Assembly: GCF_003576475.1 (NCBI RefSeq)
Contig: NZ_QWGR01000010.1
Location: 1-64,000 of the forward strand
Direction of reading: 5' to 3'
Origin: Maribellus luteus
GTDB taxonomy: Bacteria > Bacteroidota > Bacteroidia > Bacteroidales > Prolixibacteraceae
DNA: 64,000 bases
How positions within the stretch are numbered: the stretch's first letter is position 1; every line of letters begins with the position of its first letter. A program made the translations under genes and the position numbers. Shown here piece after piece: positions 35,503 through 44,678 of the stretch. The notes beneath the pieces are model-generated. The model was not told the DNA's origin. It searched no databases and worked only from the letters and a program-made list of their open reading frames with translations.

Positions 35503-36162
35503 GTGAAATGTGCAAAAAGTTATTACTTTCGGGCTGATCGAACCGAAACAAACTTGAACAAAGGCAGTCAAAATACCGAGAAAAACCTGATTTACGGACT
35601 TAACAGAGGGGATCATGATTCTTTCAGGGCCTTGTTCGATTTGTACAGCAAACCCCTGTTTCAGTTCTCCTTAAACTACCTGAAATCGAAAGATGCAGCG
35701 GAGGATGTTGTGCAGGAAGTGTTTTCCAAAGTGTGGAGTAAAAAGACGGAAATAAAGTCAGACACTTCCTTTAAATCGTACCTGTTTACGATTGCGTTAA
35801 ATGCCATCCGCAAACAATTCAATAAGCTTTCAAAATTAAACGAAGCCCGGCACGAAATTCTGTTCTCTTTATCAAGCAACAAACCCGTTTTTGATGATAA
35901 AGACGATTATCAGGCCTTACTAAATAAGCTTGAAGAGCTCATAGATCTTATGCCCGAAAAGCGTAAGCAGGTTTTTGTGATGAAGAAACTACAGGAAAAG
36001 TCGCTGAACGAAATTGCCAGTGAACTCGACATTTCTTCCAAAACGGTGGAATACCATATCACAGAGGCCATGAAATTTCTTAAGTCGGAGTTTGAGAAAC
36101 TTAAAGCGGGAGGCTTGATTTTTTTTCATCTTTTTGTCAAAAGAAATAAAACTTTTAAATAA
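35503..36162 (+). CDS. ECF-type RNA polymerase sigma factor (second locus)
   Basis: A 219-residue ECF sigma factor. Region 2 lies at about residues 40-105 (YSKPLFQFSLNYLKS, DVVQEVFSKVWSK) and region 4 at about 140-195 (MPEKRKQVFVMKKLQEKS, IASELDISSKTVEYHITEAM). The protein ends in a short hydrophobic tail. The start is a GTG at 35503; the N-terminal 25 residues are poorly conserved and a later start is possible. It is followed by its FecR partner gene and a SusC gene with an STN domain, so it most likely activates the second SusC/SusD locus. Confidence 0.94.
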   Translation: MKCAKSYYFRADRTETNLNKGSQNTEKNLIYGLNRGDHDSFRALFDLYSKPLFQFSLNYLKSKDAAEDVVQEVFSKVWSKKTEIKSDTSFKSYLFTIALNAIRKQFNKLSKLNEARHEILFSLSSNKPVFDDKDDYQALLNKLEELIDLMPEKRKQVFVMKKLQEKSLNEIASELDISSKTVEYHITEAMKFLKSEFEKLKAGGLIFFHLFVKRNKTFK

Positions 36163-36379
36163 GCCTTTTATTTGATCTCTTCCTTTTTTTACTCGTTTTA
36201 TAATCAGTGGTTTTGCGTCGTTTTTGCCGGCCCCGGTTAAGGGCGAGGTTTAAGTCCGACAGGTTAAAATCTGTTTTTTCTGAAATTTTTTTCTTTTTGA
36301 ACTAGGGATATCTGGCTTCCCGGGATATATAATGTACAAGCAAGGTAAGTTTAATTGAATAGTTAGCTTTAGTTAGATT

Positions 36380-36414
36380 AAAGAGGGAGGAGAACAAGTT
36401 TGCTCCTCCTCTTT
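36380..36414 (+). promoter_or_regulatory. Stem-loop between second sigma-factor and FecR genes
   Basis: AAAGAGGGAGGAG (36380-36392) pairs with CTCCTCCTCTTT (36403-36414) with a single bulged G and a loop of ten bases. It ends eight bases before the FecR start, so it could mask the ribosome-binding region: the purine-rich GGGAGGAG strand is itself Shine-Dalgarno-like. A terminator role is less likely because no T-run follows. Confidence 0.55.
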
Positions 36415-36422
36415 GAAGAGAA

Positions 36423-37478
36423 ATGAAGATGAACATAGATATAAATACACTTATAAATTTTTCAAACGGAAAATACTCCTACAACGATTATACGAAAATC
36501 AGGGAGTGGTTTGAAGATATTCGCCACAGGGAAGACATGGCAGGGCATTTGTCCGCTCAGTGGGACGAAATTACTGAGCAGCAAAAAGGAGCGGATGAGT
36601 CATTGAATCATATTTTCGAGAGAATCCAATACAACATTTTGCTGGAAGAAAAGAAACAGAAGAAAAAAATAAGCCTTTGGCATTTTTACCGCCAGGTGGC
36701 TGCAATTCTTCTTGTTCCTCTTTTGGCATTTTCTGCGTGGTATTACTCTGTAAACATCCGGGATGGAGCAAGAGAGCCATTGCCCGAAGCAGTGGCACAA
36801 GCTTGGGTAAGTATAAATGCGCCCGAAGGTGCCCGTGTTGAATTTATGCTTCCTGACAGTTCGAGAGGCTGGCTGAACAGCGGTTCGAAACTAAGATACC
36901 CAAGCCAGTTTGGCGGGCAGCGACAAGTAGAACTGACGGGTGAAGCGTGGTTCGATGTAAAACATCAGAATAATTCTGAATTTGTTGTGAGTGTTCCCGA
37001 TATGGATATAAAGGTGCTGGGAACACAGTTTAATGTTTCGGCCTATACCAACGATGTTTTTACGGATGTATCCCTGGAAGAAGGGAAAATAGAGATTAAC
37101 GGGAAAGGAGCCGTATTTAACCAGGTACTGGCTCCCAACGAGAAAATACTATTTAACCGCAACTCCCGCACTGTTTCATTGTCGGAGGTAGATGCGTCCC
37201 GTTATTCGGCATGGAAAGACGGTTACCTGGTGATTGACAATGAGCCACTGGGACAGGTTGTTAGCCGCCTGGAAAGATGGTACAATGTGGACATTGAAAT
37301 ACAGGATGAAGTTTTGAAAAGTTACAGGTTTAAAGCCACTTTTAAAGACGAGCTCCTGGAAGAGGTATTGAAATTAATGGCCAAAACAACGCCTATTAGA
37401 TATACGATTGAGCAAAGGTCAGCGGATGCTGGCGGGGTGTTTAAACAGAAAAAAGTAACGATGAGACTAAAAAGATAA
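36423..37478 (+). CDS. FecR-family anti-sigma factor (second locus)
   Basis: A 351-residue inner-membrane anti-sigma regulator. The cytosolic N-terminal part spans about 1-88, the membrane helix about 90-110 (VAAILLVPLLAFSAWYYSV). The periplasmic FecR domain is at about 125-225 (LPDSSRGWLNSGSKLRYP, GEAWFDV, IKVLGTQFNVSAY). The C-terminal DUF4974-type domain (IDNEPLGQVVSRLERWY, FKATFKDELLEEVL) follows. It pairs with the sigma factor upstream and the STN-bearing SusC downstream. Confidence 0.95.
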   Translation: MKMNIDINTLINFSNGKYSYNDYTKIREWFEDIRHREDMAGHLSAQWDEITEQQKGADESLNHIFERIQYNILLEEKKQKKKISLWHFYRQVAAILLVPLLAFSAWYYSVNIRDGAREPLPEAVAQAWVSINAPEGARVEFMLPDSSRGWLNSGSKLRYPSQFGGQRQVELTGEAWFDVKHQNNSEFVVSVPDMDIKVLGTQFNVSAYTNDVFTDVSLEEGKIEINGKGAVFNQVLAPNEKILFNRNSRTVSLSEVDASRYSAWKDGYLVIDNEPLGQVVSRLERWYNVDIEIQDEVLKSYRFKATFKDELLEEVLKLMAKTTPIRYTIEQRSADAGGVFKQKKVTMRLKR

Positions 37479-37481
37479 AAA

Positions 37482-37527
37482 CTGCAAACAGGAAAGTGGT
37501 TCCAGCACTTTCCTGTATGATTTGCAG
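37482..37527 (+). promoter_or_regulatory. Stem-loop between second FecR and SusC genes
   Basis: ACAGGAAAGTG (37488-37498) pairs perfectly with CACTTTCCTGT (37506-37516) around a seven-base loop. An outer CTGCAAA/TTTGCAG pair (37482-37488, 37521-37527) can extend it. It begins four bases after the FecR stop and ends 45 bases before the SusC start. No T-run follows, so 5' stabilisation of a processed susC message or partial termination are both possible. Confidence 0.6.
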
Positions 37528-37572
37528 AGCGAGAATCAATAAAGCTTTTATTCACTCTAACATGGTAAAACT

Positions 37573-40500
37573 ATGAAAAAAAAACGAGACCGAATGGCCT
37601 CGATGAGTTTCCTCTTTAAAGAAACTCAGGCTATTAAAAAACTACTACTTATGACTAAACTAACAGTTCTGTTTGTCTTCCTTGGCTTTGCACAGGTATT
37701 GGCTGTTGAATCGTATGCACAAATGACACGCTTGTCAATGAAAGTAAACGATCAGTCGATAGAAGAAGTGCTGGAAGAAATTGAAGATGCTACTGAATTT
37801 TTCTTTTTGTACAACAAAGACTTAATTGATGTTGATCAGAAAGTGAGTGTTGATGCCCGAAATGAGACCATTAAAGCCATTCTTGATGGTATTTTTGAGG
37901 GGAAAGACATTGCTTATACAGTGTACGACAGGCAAATTGTTCTTTCCAATGTCGAAATAATCAACGAAATGGTGGCACAGCAGAAGTCGGTTTCCGGAAA
38001 GGTTGCTGATTCCGATGGTTTGCCATTGCCCGGAGTAACGGTTGTTGTAAAGGGTACCTCAAACGGTACAGTTACCAATGCCGACGGAGAATATACACTA
38101 AACAATATACCTGCCGACGCGGTACTTCAATTCTCTTTTGTCGGAATGAGAGCACATGAGATTGAAGTCGGAAGTCAAACTGCGATTAATGTGGTGATGC
38201 AGTTGGACGCTATCGGATTGGAGGAAGTTGTGGCCATTGGCTATGGCACACAGAAAAAAGTAAACGTAACAGGTTCGGTGGATGTTGTAGCCGGAGAAAA
38301 GCTTGCAAACCGTCCTGCTTCCAACGTTTCTCTTTTGTTACAGGGAGCCTCGCCCAACTTAAATATCTCGCTAAGTAACATGGGCGGAGAGCCCGGAGCC
38401 AGTCAGAAATGGCAAATCCGGGGTGTCGGTTCCATTTCAGGGAATTCCTCTCCTTTGGTTTTGGTAGATGGAGTGGAGATGGATATTAACCTGCTGGACC
38501 CGGAATCAATTGAGAGTATTTCGATTTTGAAAGATGCTTCTGCCTCTGCTGTTTACGGTTCAAGGGCTGCTTTTGGGGTGGTTTTGGTTACAACCAAAAA
38601 AGGAAAGAAAGACCAACCCGTACAGATACAATACAGCAATAACCTCTCTTTTGCTGTTCCTATTTATATTCCCAATATGGAAGATTCTTACACCTATGCA
38701 ATTGCTTTTAACCAGGCGATGGCAAATTCAGGATTATCTCCCAAATTTCCTGAGGAACAAGTTCAAAGAATCAAAGGATACATTGACGGCACTTATCCAT
38801 ATCCCTATGATCCGGAAAACCCACCCACTTATATTTGGGCAGGAAGACATGTTGGAAATGCAAATGTAAACTGGACGCAGGAATTTTATAAAAAATACGC
38901 GTTTCAACAGAAACACAATCTAAACCTTAGCGGTAGCAGTGAAAAAACGCAGTATTTCTTTACTGCCGGATTTTATGATCAACCCGGATTATACAGTTGG
39001 GGAGATGACGGTTACAAACGATATAATATCCTGGCCAATTTATCCTCCAATGTTACCGATTGGGCACGCTTTGATTTCAGTACAAAATATGCCCGTTCCA
39101 ATACGGATAGCCCAATAGGAATGGTCGGATTACCAAGAACATATACGTGGTCTCAAATCATTGATTTCTGGCCAACCATGCCTATGTACAATATTGACGG
39201 TTCGATAAACAACCCGATTGTACGCGTACTTCAGGATGGCGGCCGGATTTTAACGGAAAGAAACGATTTGTGGATTAACCTTGGGACTGAGATAGAGCCT
39301 GTAAAAGGCTGGAAGACAAACGTTCGTTACAATTATAACTATAAAGCAGGCTCTGAATCGCAAAATCCCAAGCCTGTGCCGGTTTCAGTTCCTAACGGAA
39401 GCTGGGGGAATATTGGAGAGTCGACTACAGGGGTAATTTCAAGTTTAAATCAAACAAAATATTCACTGTTTAGTGCCCATACTTCCTATGAAAGAACAAT
39501 CGGACGGCACTATTTGAAAGGGTTGATTGGATACGAACAGGATAAAAGCAATTACAGATGGTTGTATGGTTCAAAAATGGACTTAATTACTCAGGAGGTA
39601 GTTGCTATAAGGGCAGCCTTAGGTACAACCACTCTTGATGACAGGATTAGCCACTGGGCCACAAAAGGTATCTTTGGAAGGTTGAATTATAACTTTGATG
39701 AGAAATACCTGTTTGAATTCAGTGCCCGCTATGATGGATCTTCCAGGTTTTCGTCTGGTTCGCGCTGGGGCTTTTTTCCCTCTTTCTCTGCAGGCTACAA
39801 CATTGCAAGAGAAAATTTCTGGGAACCCATTAAGAACCATGTAAATACTTTGAAGATCAGGGCTTCTTACGGGTCGCTAGGCAATCAGAATGTAGCTAAC
39901 TACCTGTATCTAGCCACTATACCAGTCGCACTAAGGCAGGATTATATTATAAATAATGAACTCCCGTTGTATGCCACTAGTCCCAAAATAATAAGTGATG
40001 ATCTGACCTGGGAAACCGTAACAACATTTGATGTTGGATTTGATGCAGAGTTTCTTAATCATCGTTTGAGTTTTATTTTCGACTGGTACGACCGTGTTAC
40101 TTCTGATATGATTGGGCCTTCCATGCAGCTTCCATCAGTTTTGGGAACGAGTGCGCCTAGCAGCAATAACGCCAAGTTATCTACCAAAGGGTTTGAACTT
40201 TCTATTGGATGGAAAGACAGAGTGTCGTCTGACTTTTCTTATGAGGTACAAGTCGGCCTTGGCGATAACAAAACAATTATCAAAGAGTACCTGAACGAAT
40301 CCGGAAACATTTATTCCTGGTACCCGGGCAGGGTGTATGGGGATCAGTGGGGATTAACCACCGACGGTATAATTCAAACTCCCGATGAGGAAATGTGGGA
40401 TCAGACCTACTATTATTCTAAATGGGGCCCCGGCGATATCAAGTACAAAGATTTGAATGACGATAAAGAAATTAATCCAGGCACAATGACACTGGATGAC

Positions 40501-41082
40501 CATGGCGACCTTTCAATAATTGCCAATACAACCCCCCGCTATACATACAATATTTCAGTAGGAGCAAACTGGAAAAATTTCGATTTCAAAATGTTTTGGC
40601 AAGGGATTGGAAAGCGCGATTTGTTGCCGGGAAGAAATTCCGAGTATTTCTGGGGACTTAATAACAGTCCCAATAACTCGTCTCTTTTTAAAGAAGGTAA
40701 TATGTTAGATTATTGGCGACCAGCTGATGAAACAAATATTTTAGGCCCCAATACTGATGCTTATTTTCCAAAACCTTATTTCTCGGCACAAAGAGATAAA
40801 AACACGCAGTACCAAACTCGATATGTATTAAATGCTGCTTACCTAAGGCTAAAAAACCTGCAAATAGGTTACAACATTCCTCAAAGTGTATTGGATAAAA
40901 TTTTTATTCAGAGGGCCAGAATTTACGTTTCAGGAGAGAACTTGTTAACCTTTACGCCGCTGCCTAAGCTTTTTGAACCGGAAACTGCAGTATCGTCAAA
41001 TCCAAATGATGGCGGGGTTGACCTTGGTGAAATTTATCCGATTACACAGATGTTTTCATTCGGTGTTAGCTTAACTTTTTAA
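37573..41082 (+). CDS. SusC/RagA-type TonB-dependent transporter with STN domain (second locus)
   Basis: An 1169-residue outer-membrane importer. The signal peptide ends near VESYAQ (about residue 50). An STN domain follows at about 52-125 (SIEEVLEEIEDATEFFFLYN), then a carboxypeptidase-regulatory-like domain at about 137-210 (GKVADSDGLPLPGVTVVVKG). The plug starts at EEVVAIGYGTQKKVNVTGSV, and the long beta-barrel ends in an aromatic residue (SLTF). It works with the SusD protein encoded 16 bases downstream and signals through the FecR/sigma pair upstream. Codon usage in this and the next genes is somewhat more AT-rich than in the first locus. Confidence 0.97.
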   Translation: MKKKRDRMASMSFLFKETQAIKKLLLMTKLTVLFVFLGFAQVLAVESYAQMTRLSMKVNDQSIEEVLEEIEDATEFFFLYNKDLIDVDQKVSVDARNETIKAILDGIFEGKDIAYTVYDRQIVLSNVEIINEMVAQQKSVSGKVADSDGLPLPGVTVVVKGTSNGTVTNADGEYTLNNIPADAVLQFSFVGMRAHEIEVGSQTAINVVMQLDAIGLEEVVAIGYGTQKKVNVTGSVDVVAGEKLANRPASNVSLLLQGASPNLNISLSNMGGEPGASQKWQIRGVGSISGNSSPLVLVDGVEMDINLLDPESIESISILKDASASAVYGSRAAFGVVLVTTKKGKKDQPVQIQYSNNLSFAVPIYIPNMEDSYTYAIAFNQAMANSGLSPKFPEEQVQRIKGYIDGTYPYPYDPENPPTYIWAGRHVGNANVNWTQEFYKKYAFQQKHNLNLSGSSEKTQYFFTAGFYDQPGLYSWGDDGYKRYNILANLSSNVTDWARFDFSTKYARSNTDSPIGMVGLPRTYTWSQIIDFWPTMPMYNIDGSINNPIVRVLQDGGRILTERNDLWINLGTEIEPVKGWKTNVRYNYNYKAGSESQNPKPVPVSVPNGSWGNIGESTTGVISSLNQTKYSLFSAHTSYERTIGRHYLKGLIGYEQDKSNYRWLYGSKMDLITQEVVAIRAALGTTTLDDRISHWATKGIFGRLNYNFDEKYLFEFSARYDGSSRFSSGSRWGFFPSFSAGYNIARENFWEPIKNHVNTLKIRASYGSLGNQNVANYLYLATIPVALRQDYIINNELPLYATSPKIISDDLTWETVTTFDVGFDAEFLNHRLSFIFDWYDRVTSDMIGPSMQLPSVLGTSAPSSNNAKLSTKGFELSIGWKDRVSSDFSYEVQVGLGDNKTIIKEYLNESGNIYSWYPGRVYGDQWGLTTDGIIQTPDEEMWDQTYYYSKWGPGDIKYKDLNDDKEINPGTMTLDDHGDLSIIANTTPRYTYNISVGANWKNFDFKMFWQGIGKRDLLPGRNSEYFWGLNNSPNNSSLFKEGNMLDYWRPADETNILGPNTDAYFPKPYFSAQRDKNTQYQTRYVLNAAYLRLKNLQIGYNIPQSVLDKIFIQRARIYVSGENLLTFTPLPKLFEPETAVSSNPNDGGVDLGEIYPITQMFSFGVSLTF

Positions 41083-41098
41083 TAACTGAACAAAATTA

Positions 41099-42820
41099 AT
41101 GATTATGAACTATTTAAAATTATTGATAGGGTTTATCGGATTAAGCGCATTTTTATGGTCATGTGATAATGACGATTTTCTGGAGAGATATCCTTTGGAC
41201 CAGGTAACTGATGCAGTCTTTTTTAAGCATTCCAGTGACATGGAGATCTATATGAATCAGTTTTACAACAGAGGAATTTTTCCTCTTAAATATTATTCCA
41301 GAGGCGATGTTGGTAGTGATATTCATATGACAGGTCGTTCTATTGACAGCCGTTTGGAAGGTACCTTAACAATAAATGCAGGTCCGGGTCTGGCCTACGG
41401 AAGTATCAGGGGAGTCAACTATTTTTTCGATAATTATAAAAAATGTGAAGACGAGTTTGAAACGTATAAACAGTACATGGGTGAGGCTTACTTTTTTCGG
41501 GCCTATTTATATTTTGGGTTATTGAAAAACTTTGGAGATGTTCAGTGGATATCCACAGTACTCGAAACAAGTTCTCCTGAACTTTTTGAAGCGAGAGATC
41601 CCCGAAATTATGTTGCTGACAAAATTATTGCCGACCTGGATTCTGCTGCTTTGTATTTAAGCAACGAGAAAACAAATGGGCATTCGCGTCTCAATAAATG
41701 GACTGCTCTTTTATTGCAAAGCAGGGTCGCCTTGTATGAAGGTACCTGGGAAAAATACCATGCAAACGATCCGTTTGGAGTAGATAATCCGCAACCTGAG
41801 AAATATTTCAATAAAGTGGTGGAAGCCACCGAAAAGATTATGAACTCGGGATTGTATGATATTTATTCCACAGGTTCCCCGGAAACCGACTATGTTGACT
41901 TATTTGGATTAAGAGACTACAGCAACAACAGTGAAGTGATGTTCTGGAGTAAGATGAATATTGATTTAGGGGTTCATTCTCATCGAACACTTGATTATTT
42001 AAGTTGGCCAAGGGCAATGGGACTGACAAAGTCACTGGCTGATTCGTATTTATGTGTTGATGGACAGCCTATTGCTGTTAGCCCACTTTTCCAAGGGTAC
42101 GCAACTATTGCAACTGAAGCAACGAACCGGGATCCCAGGTTTTATCAAACCATTTTTACGCCCGATGCTCCCTGGCTAATTAAGGATGGCAATACAACAA
42201 ACTGGGTTTACATTTACAATAAGCTTTTTACCAACGAGGATCTCACGGCACCTACTGGTTACCAGCGCCGAAAGGATTACAATCCGAATGCGGTATACCA
42301 CGACATGAATTTTGAGGAAACACCATCCATTCAGTTTCGTTATGCCGAGGTACTTCTCAACTTTGTAGAGGCTAAGGCAGAGTTAGGATCATTGATTCAG
42401 AATGATATCGACCGATCGGTGAAAAAACTCAGAGACCGGGTAGGAATGCCTAACCTGCAGATAAATAGTATTGTTCCTGATCCTAATTGGGAATTTCCGG
42501 ACTTGTCTCCGGTTATTAACGAAATCAGAAGAGAACGTAAGATCGAGCTGGTGTTGGAAGAGTTCCGGTTTGACGATATTGCCAGATGGGCTGCTGCCGA
42601 TGAATTACTCGTAGGGAAAAGACCCAAAGGAGCGAAATCTGACCAATTTTCGATAACACCTCCTTATTCGGATGATGAGAATGGTTTTATTGATCCATTT
42701 GGAACTGCTCTTCCTAACGGATATGGCTTTAATATCAACCGCGACTATTTGTACCCGATAAAAGAAACAGAACTTGTTTTAAATCCGAACCTGGGGCAAA
42801 ACCCCGGATGGGATGATTAA
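41099..42820 (+). CDS. SusD/RagB-type nutrient-binding lipoprotein (second locus)
   Basis: A 573-residue surface lipoprotein (signal ending SAFLWSC). SusD landmarks are YMGEAYFFRAYLYFGLLKNFGD in the N-terminal TPR part, then FRYAEVLLNFVEAKAELG, INEIRRERKIELVLEEFRFDDIARW and a terminal YPIKETELVLNPNL. It binds the substrate of the second locus and covers the SusC barrel. The ATG at 41099 or 41105 could be used; both keep the signal peptide. Confidence 0.97.
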   Translation: MIMNYLKLLIGFIGLSAFLWSCDNDDFLERYPLDQVTDAVFFKHSSDMEIYMNQFYNRGIFPLKYYSRGDVGSDIHMTGRSIDSRLEGTLTINAGPGLAYGSIRGVNYFFDNYKKCEDEFETYKQYMGEAYFFRAYLYFGLLKNFGDVQWISTVLETSSPELFEARDPRNYVADKIIADLDSAALYLSNEKTNGHSRLNKWTALLLQSRVALYEGTWEKYHANDPFGVDNPQPEKYFNKVVEATEKIMNSGLYDIYSTGSPETDYVDLFGLRDYSNNSEVMFWSKMNIDLGVHSHRTLDYLSWPRAMGLTKSLADSYLCVDGQPIAVSPLFQGYATIATEATNRDPRFYQTIFTPDAPWLIKDGNTTNWVYIYNKLFTNEDLTAPTGYQRRKDYNPNAVYHDMNFEETPSIQFRYAEVLLNFVEAKAELGSLIQNDIDRSVKKLRDRVGMPNLQINSIVPDPNWEFPDLSPVINEIRRERKIELVLEEFRFDDIARWAAADELLVGKRPKGAKSDQFSITPPYSDDENGFIDPFGTALPNGYGFNINRDYLYPIKETELVLNPNLGQNPGWDD

Positions 42821-42852
42821 CAGGTTAATTTAGACCTTTCATAGGTAATAAA

Positions 42853-42903
42853 AAATTTCAATAGCCTGTTGTTACGAATCGTTTCGACGGGTTATTGAAA
42901 TTT
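42853..42903 (+). promoter_or_regulatory. Very long stem-loop after the second SusD gene
   Basis: AAATTTCAATA (42853-42863) pairs perfectly with TATTGAAATTT (42893-42903). The stem continues inward through GCCTGTTG (42864-42871) with CGACGGGT (42885-42892) using several wobble pairs, for about nineteen pairs in total. It lies 33 bases after the SusD stop and just before the DUF2271 gene. It probably attenuates read-through from the abundant SusC/SusD message into the enzyme genes or protects the 3' end of that message. Confidence 0.65.
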
Positions 42904-42971
42904 CAAAAGGCAATTTGGAAAATAATGAAAGAAAGAACTCCCATCAACTAAACAGTGAGTTATATACTATT

Positions 42972-43556
42972 ATGAGATTTTTTAGAAATAGAATTTTAGC
43001 CTGGAAATTTGGAAAATACTACAGTACAATGGCTGTATTATTGGGTTTATTAATGGTTACAGGGTGTACTTCTAAGGAAACTGCAAAATTGAAGTTCTCG
43101 TTTCATTTAAATAAAAAAGAGGAATTTATAGCCTCCAATCAAATTGCAATTTGGTTGCAAAATTCGGAGGGAAATTACGTCGAAACATTTTTTGTTTGTG
43201 ATTACCTCTCGTATGGTGGATACACAATTCCCGATGTTTGCCCCAATTGGGTCAGTAAGTCTGACTGGCAAAAACAATCGGGCGAAGTGGTTGACGCCGT
43301 TTCGCAGGCAACGCCTGACGTTGGCGAAGTAGTGCTTGAATTTGATTTTCCGGGAGATGAGTTAGCGCCCGGAAAGTACAAATATTGTATTGAAGTGCAT
43401 GTGGCCGAAAACTACAATGAACTGTATGCCGGCGACATTGAGATTGAAGAAAGCGGCGAACCCGGTATTAGCGAGGTGGCCGTAACTTACCAACCTGGGA
43501 AATATGAAAAAGGAAGTGGACTCTTGTCGAATGTGAAAGTGCAATTTGAAAAGTAA
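42972..43556 (+). CDS. DUF2271-family lipoprotein
   Basis: A 194-residue probable lipoprotein (signal ending LLMVTGC at about residue 32 from the chosen ATG). The mature part matches the DUF2271 pattern: an N-terminal strand set with QIAIWLQNSEGNYVETFF, a Pro/Trp-rich middle and a closing LAPGKYKYCIEVHVAEN. Family members often accompany FMN-binding or PepSY redox proteins, but the function is unknown. A longer TTG start at 42915 was rejected because it moves the signal peptide inward. It is the first gene after SusD and 19 bases before the aldo/keto reductase gene. Confidence 0.78.
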   Translation: MRFFRNRILAWKFGKYYSTMAVLLGLLMVTGCTSKETAKLKFSFHLNKKEEFIASNQIAIWLQNSEGNYVETFFVCDYLSYGGYTIPDVCPNWVSKSDWQKQSGEVVDAVSQATPDVGEVVLEFDFPGDELAPGKYKYCIEVHVAENYNELYAGDIEIEESGEPGISEVAVTYQPGKYEKGSGLLSNVKVQFEK

Positions 43557-43575
43557 CCTGTAAATAGCATATGTT

Positions 43576-44553
43576 ATGAAAAAAATATCTCGTCGAAAAT
43601 TTATTGAACATTCCGTTCTGGGAACAGCTGCGATATCTGCCAGCGGATTTTTAGCATCATGTTCTGACTCTGGGAATAGTAACCAGGTTCCCCGCAGGGT
43701 TTTGGGTAAAACCGGCCTCGAGGTTTCGATTCTGTCTTTTGGCGGAGGCTCGCAGTTTTGTAAAAACCAGGGTGGCGAATGGGAAAAAATTATGGAAGAA
43801 GCAATTCAAAGTGGTGTAAATCTTTTTGATACAGCTCCCAGTTACAGCATCTACAAAGGAGATCAGGCCTTGGGAAGTGATGAGCGTTTTGGGCAAATTC
43901 TTCCTCCTTACCGGGATAAAGTAACGATTGCCACAAAGTTGGAAACCAGAAACCCCGATGAGGTGAAAAAAGAAATAGAGGGAAGCCTGTCCCGAATGAA
44001 GACAGACTATATCGATATTTTGTTAATACATGCCATTAAAGATTCAGATTCTGTATCCGAGATTGAAAAAGGTGTGTATCGGGAGATGCAGAAATTGAAA
44101 GAAGAAGGAGTGATCCGCTTTATCGGTTTCTCCAGCATGGACAGTGCTCAACGCTCCAAAGATTTGCTTGATAACCTGGATATGGATGTCGCTCTTTTGG
44201 CAATGAATGCCACACGCTACGGCGATTTTGCAGAGCTGGCATTACCCGCGGCAATCAAACAAAATACCGGTGTAATTTCCATGAAAGTGATGCGAAACAT
44301 TGTTGGCAAAGATGCCACACCCCGCGAATTGCTTGAATATGCCTGGGGACAGGATGGCGTTAGCAGTACTTTAATTGCGCATTACGGAATAGAACCGCTG
44401 AGGGAAAATATTCAACTGGCAAAAGAATACCCCGGGAAGTTTATGGCAAGTGTCGACCGGCGCGAGTTGGAATACAGAATGGCGAAATATGCAGGTCCAC
44501 ATGCTTTGTGCTGGGCTCAACCGGGATATACTGACGGAGAATACATTGCTTGA
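43576..44553 (+). CDS. Tat-exported aldo/keto reductase lipoprotein
   Basis: A 325-residue NAD(P)-dependent aldo/keto reductase with a twin-arginine signal (SRRKFIEHSVLG) running into a lipobox-like FLASC. The catalytic tetrad is visible: Asp in LFDTAPSYS, a nearby Tyr, Lys in IATKLETR and His in ILLIHAIK. An exported AKR must carry its nicotinamide cofactor with it, which is why the Tat route would be used. It probably oxidises or reduces a sugar or sugar-acid carbonyl in the periplasm. The nitrilase-fold, DoxX and two Gfo/Idh/MocA genes follow in the same direction. Confidence 0.9.
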   Translation: MKKISRRKFIEHSVLGTAAISASGFLASCSDSGNSNQVPRRVLGKTGLEVSILSFGGGSQFCKNQGGEWEKIMEEAIQSGVNLFDTAPSYSIYKGDQALGSDERFGQILPPYRDKVTIATKLETRNPDEVKKEIEGSLSRMKTDYIDILLIHAIKDSDSVSEIEKGVYREMQKLKEEGVIRFIGFSSMDSAQRSKDLLDNLDMDVALLAMNATRYGDFAELALPAAIKQNTGVISMKVMRNIVGKDATPRELLEYAWGQDGVSSTLIAHYGIEPLRENIQLAKEYPGKFMASVDRRELEYRMAKYAGPHALCWAQPGYTDGEYIA

Positions 44554-44678
44554 TTAACACATGAAACGACCATGACAAAATTTAGCCGCATATGCCTATA
44601 ACTATCCGGTAGCAGACGGCCATGGGACTTCGATGTTATTCCATTGAGAACTAGTAAATTTAATCAGACGAAAAAAGT

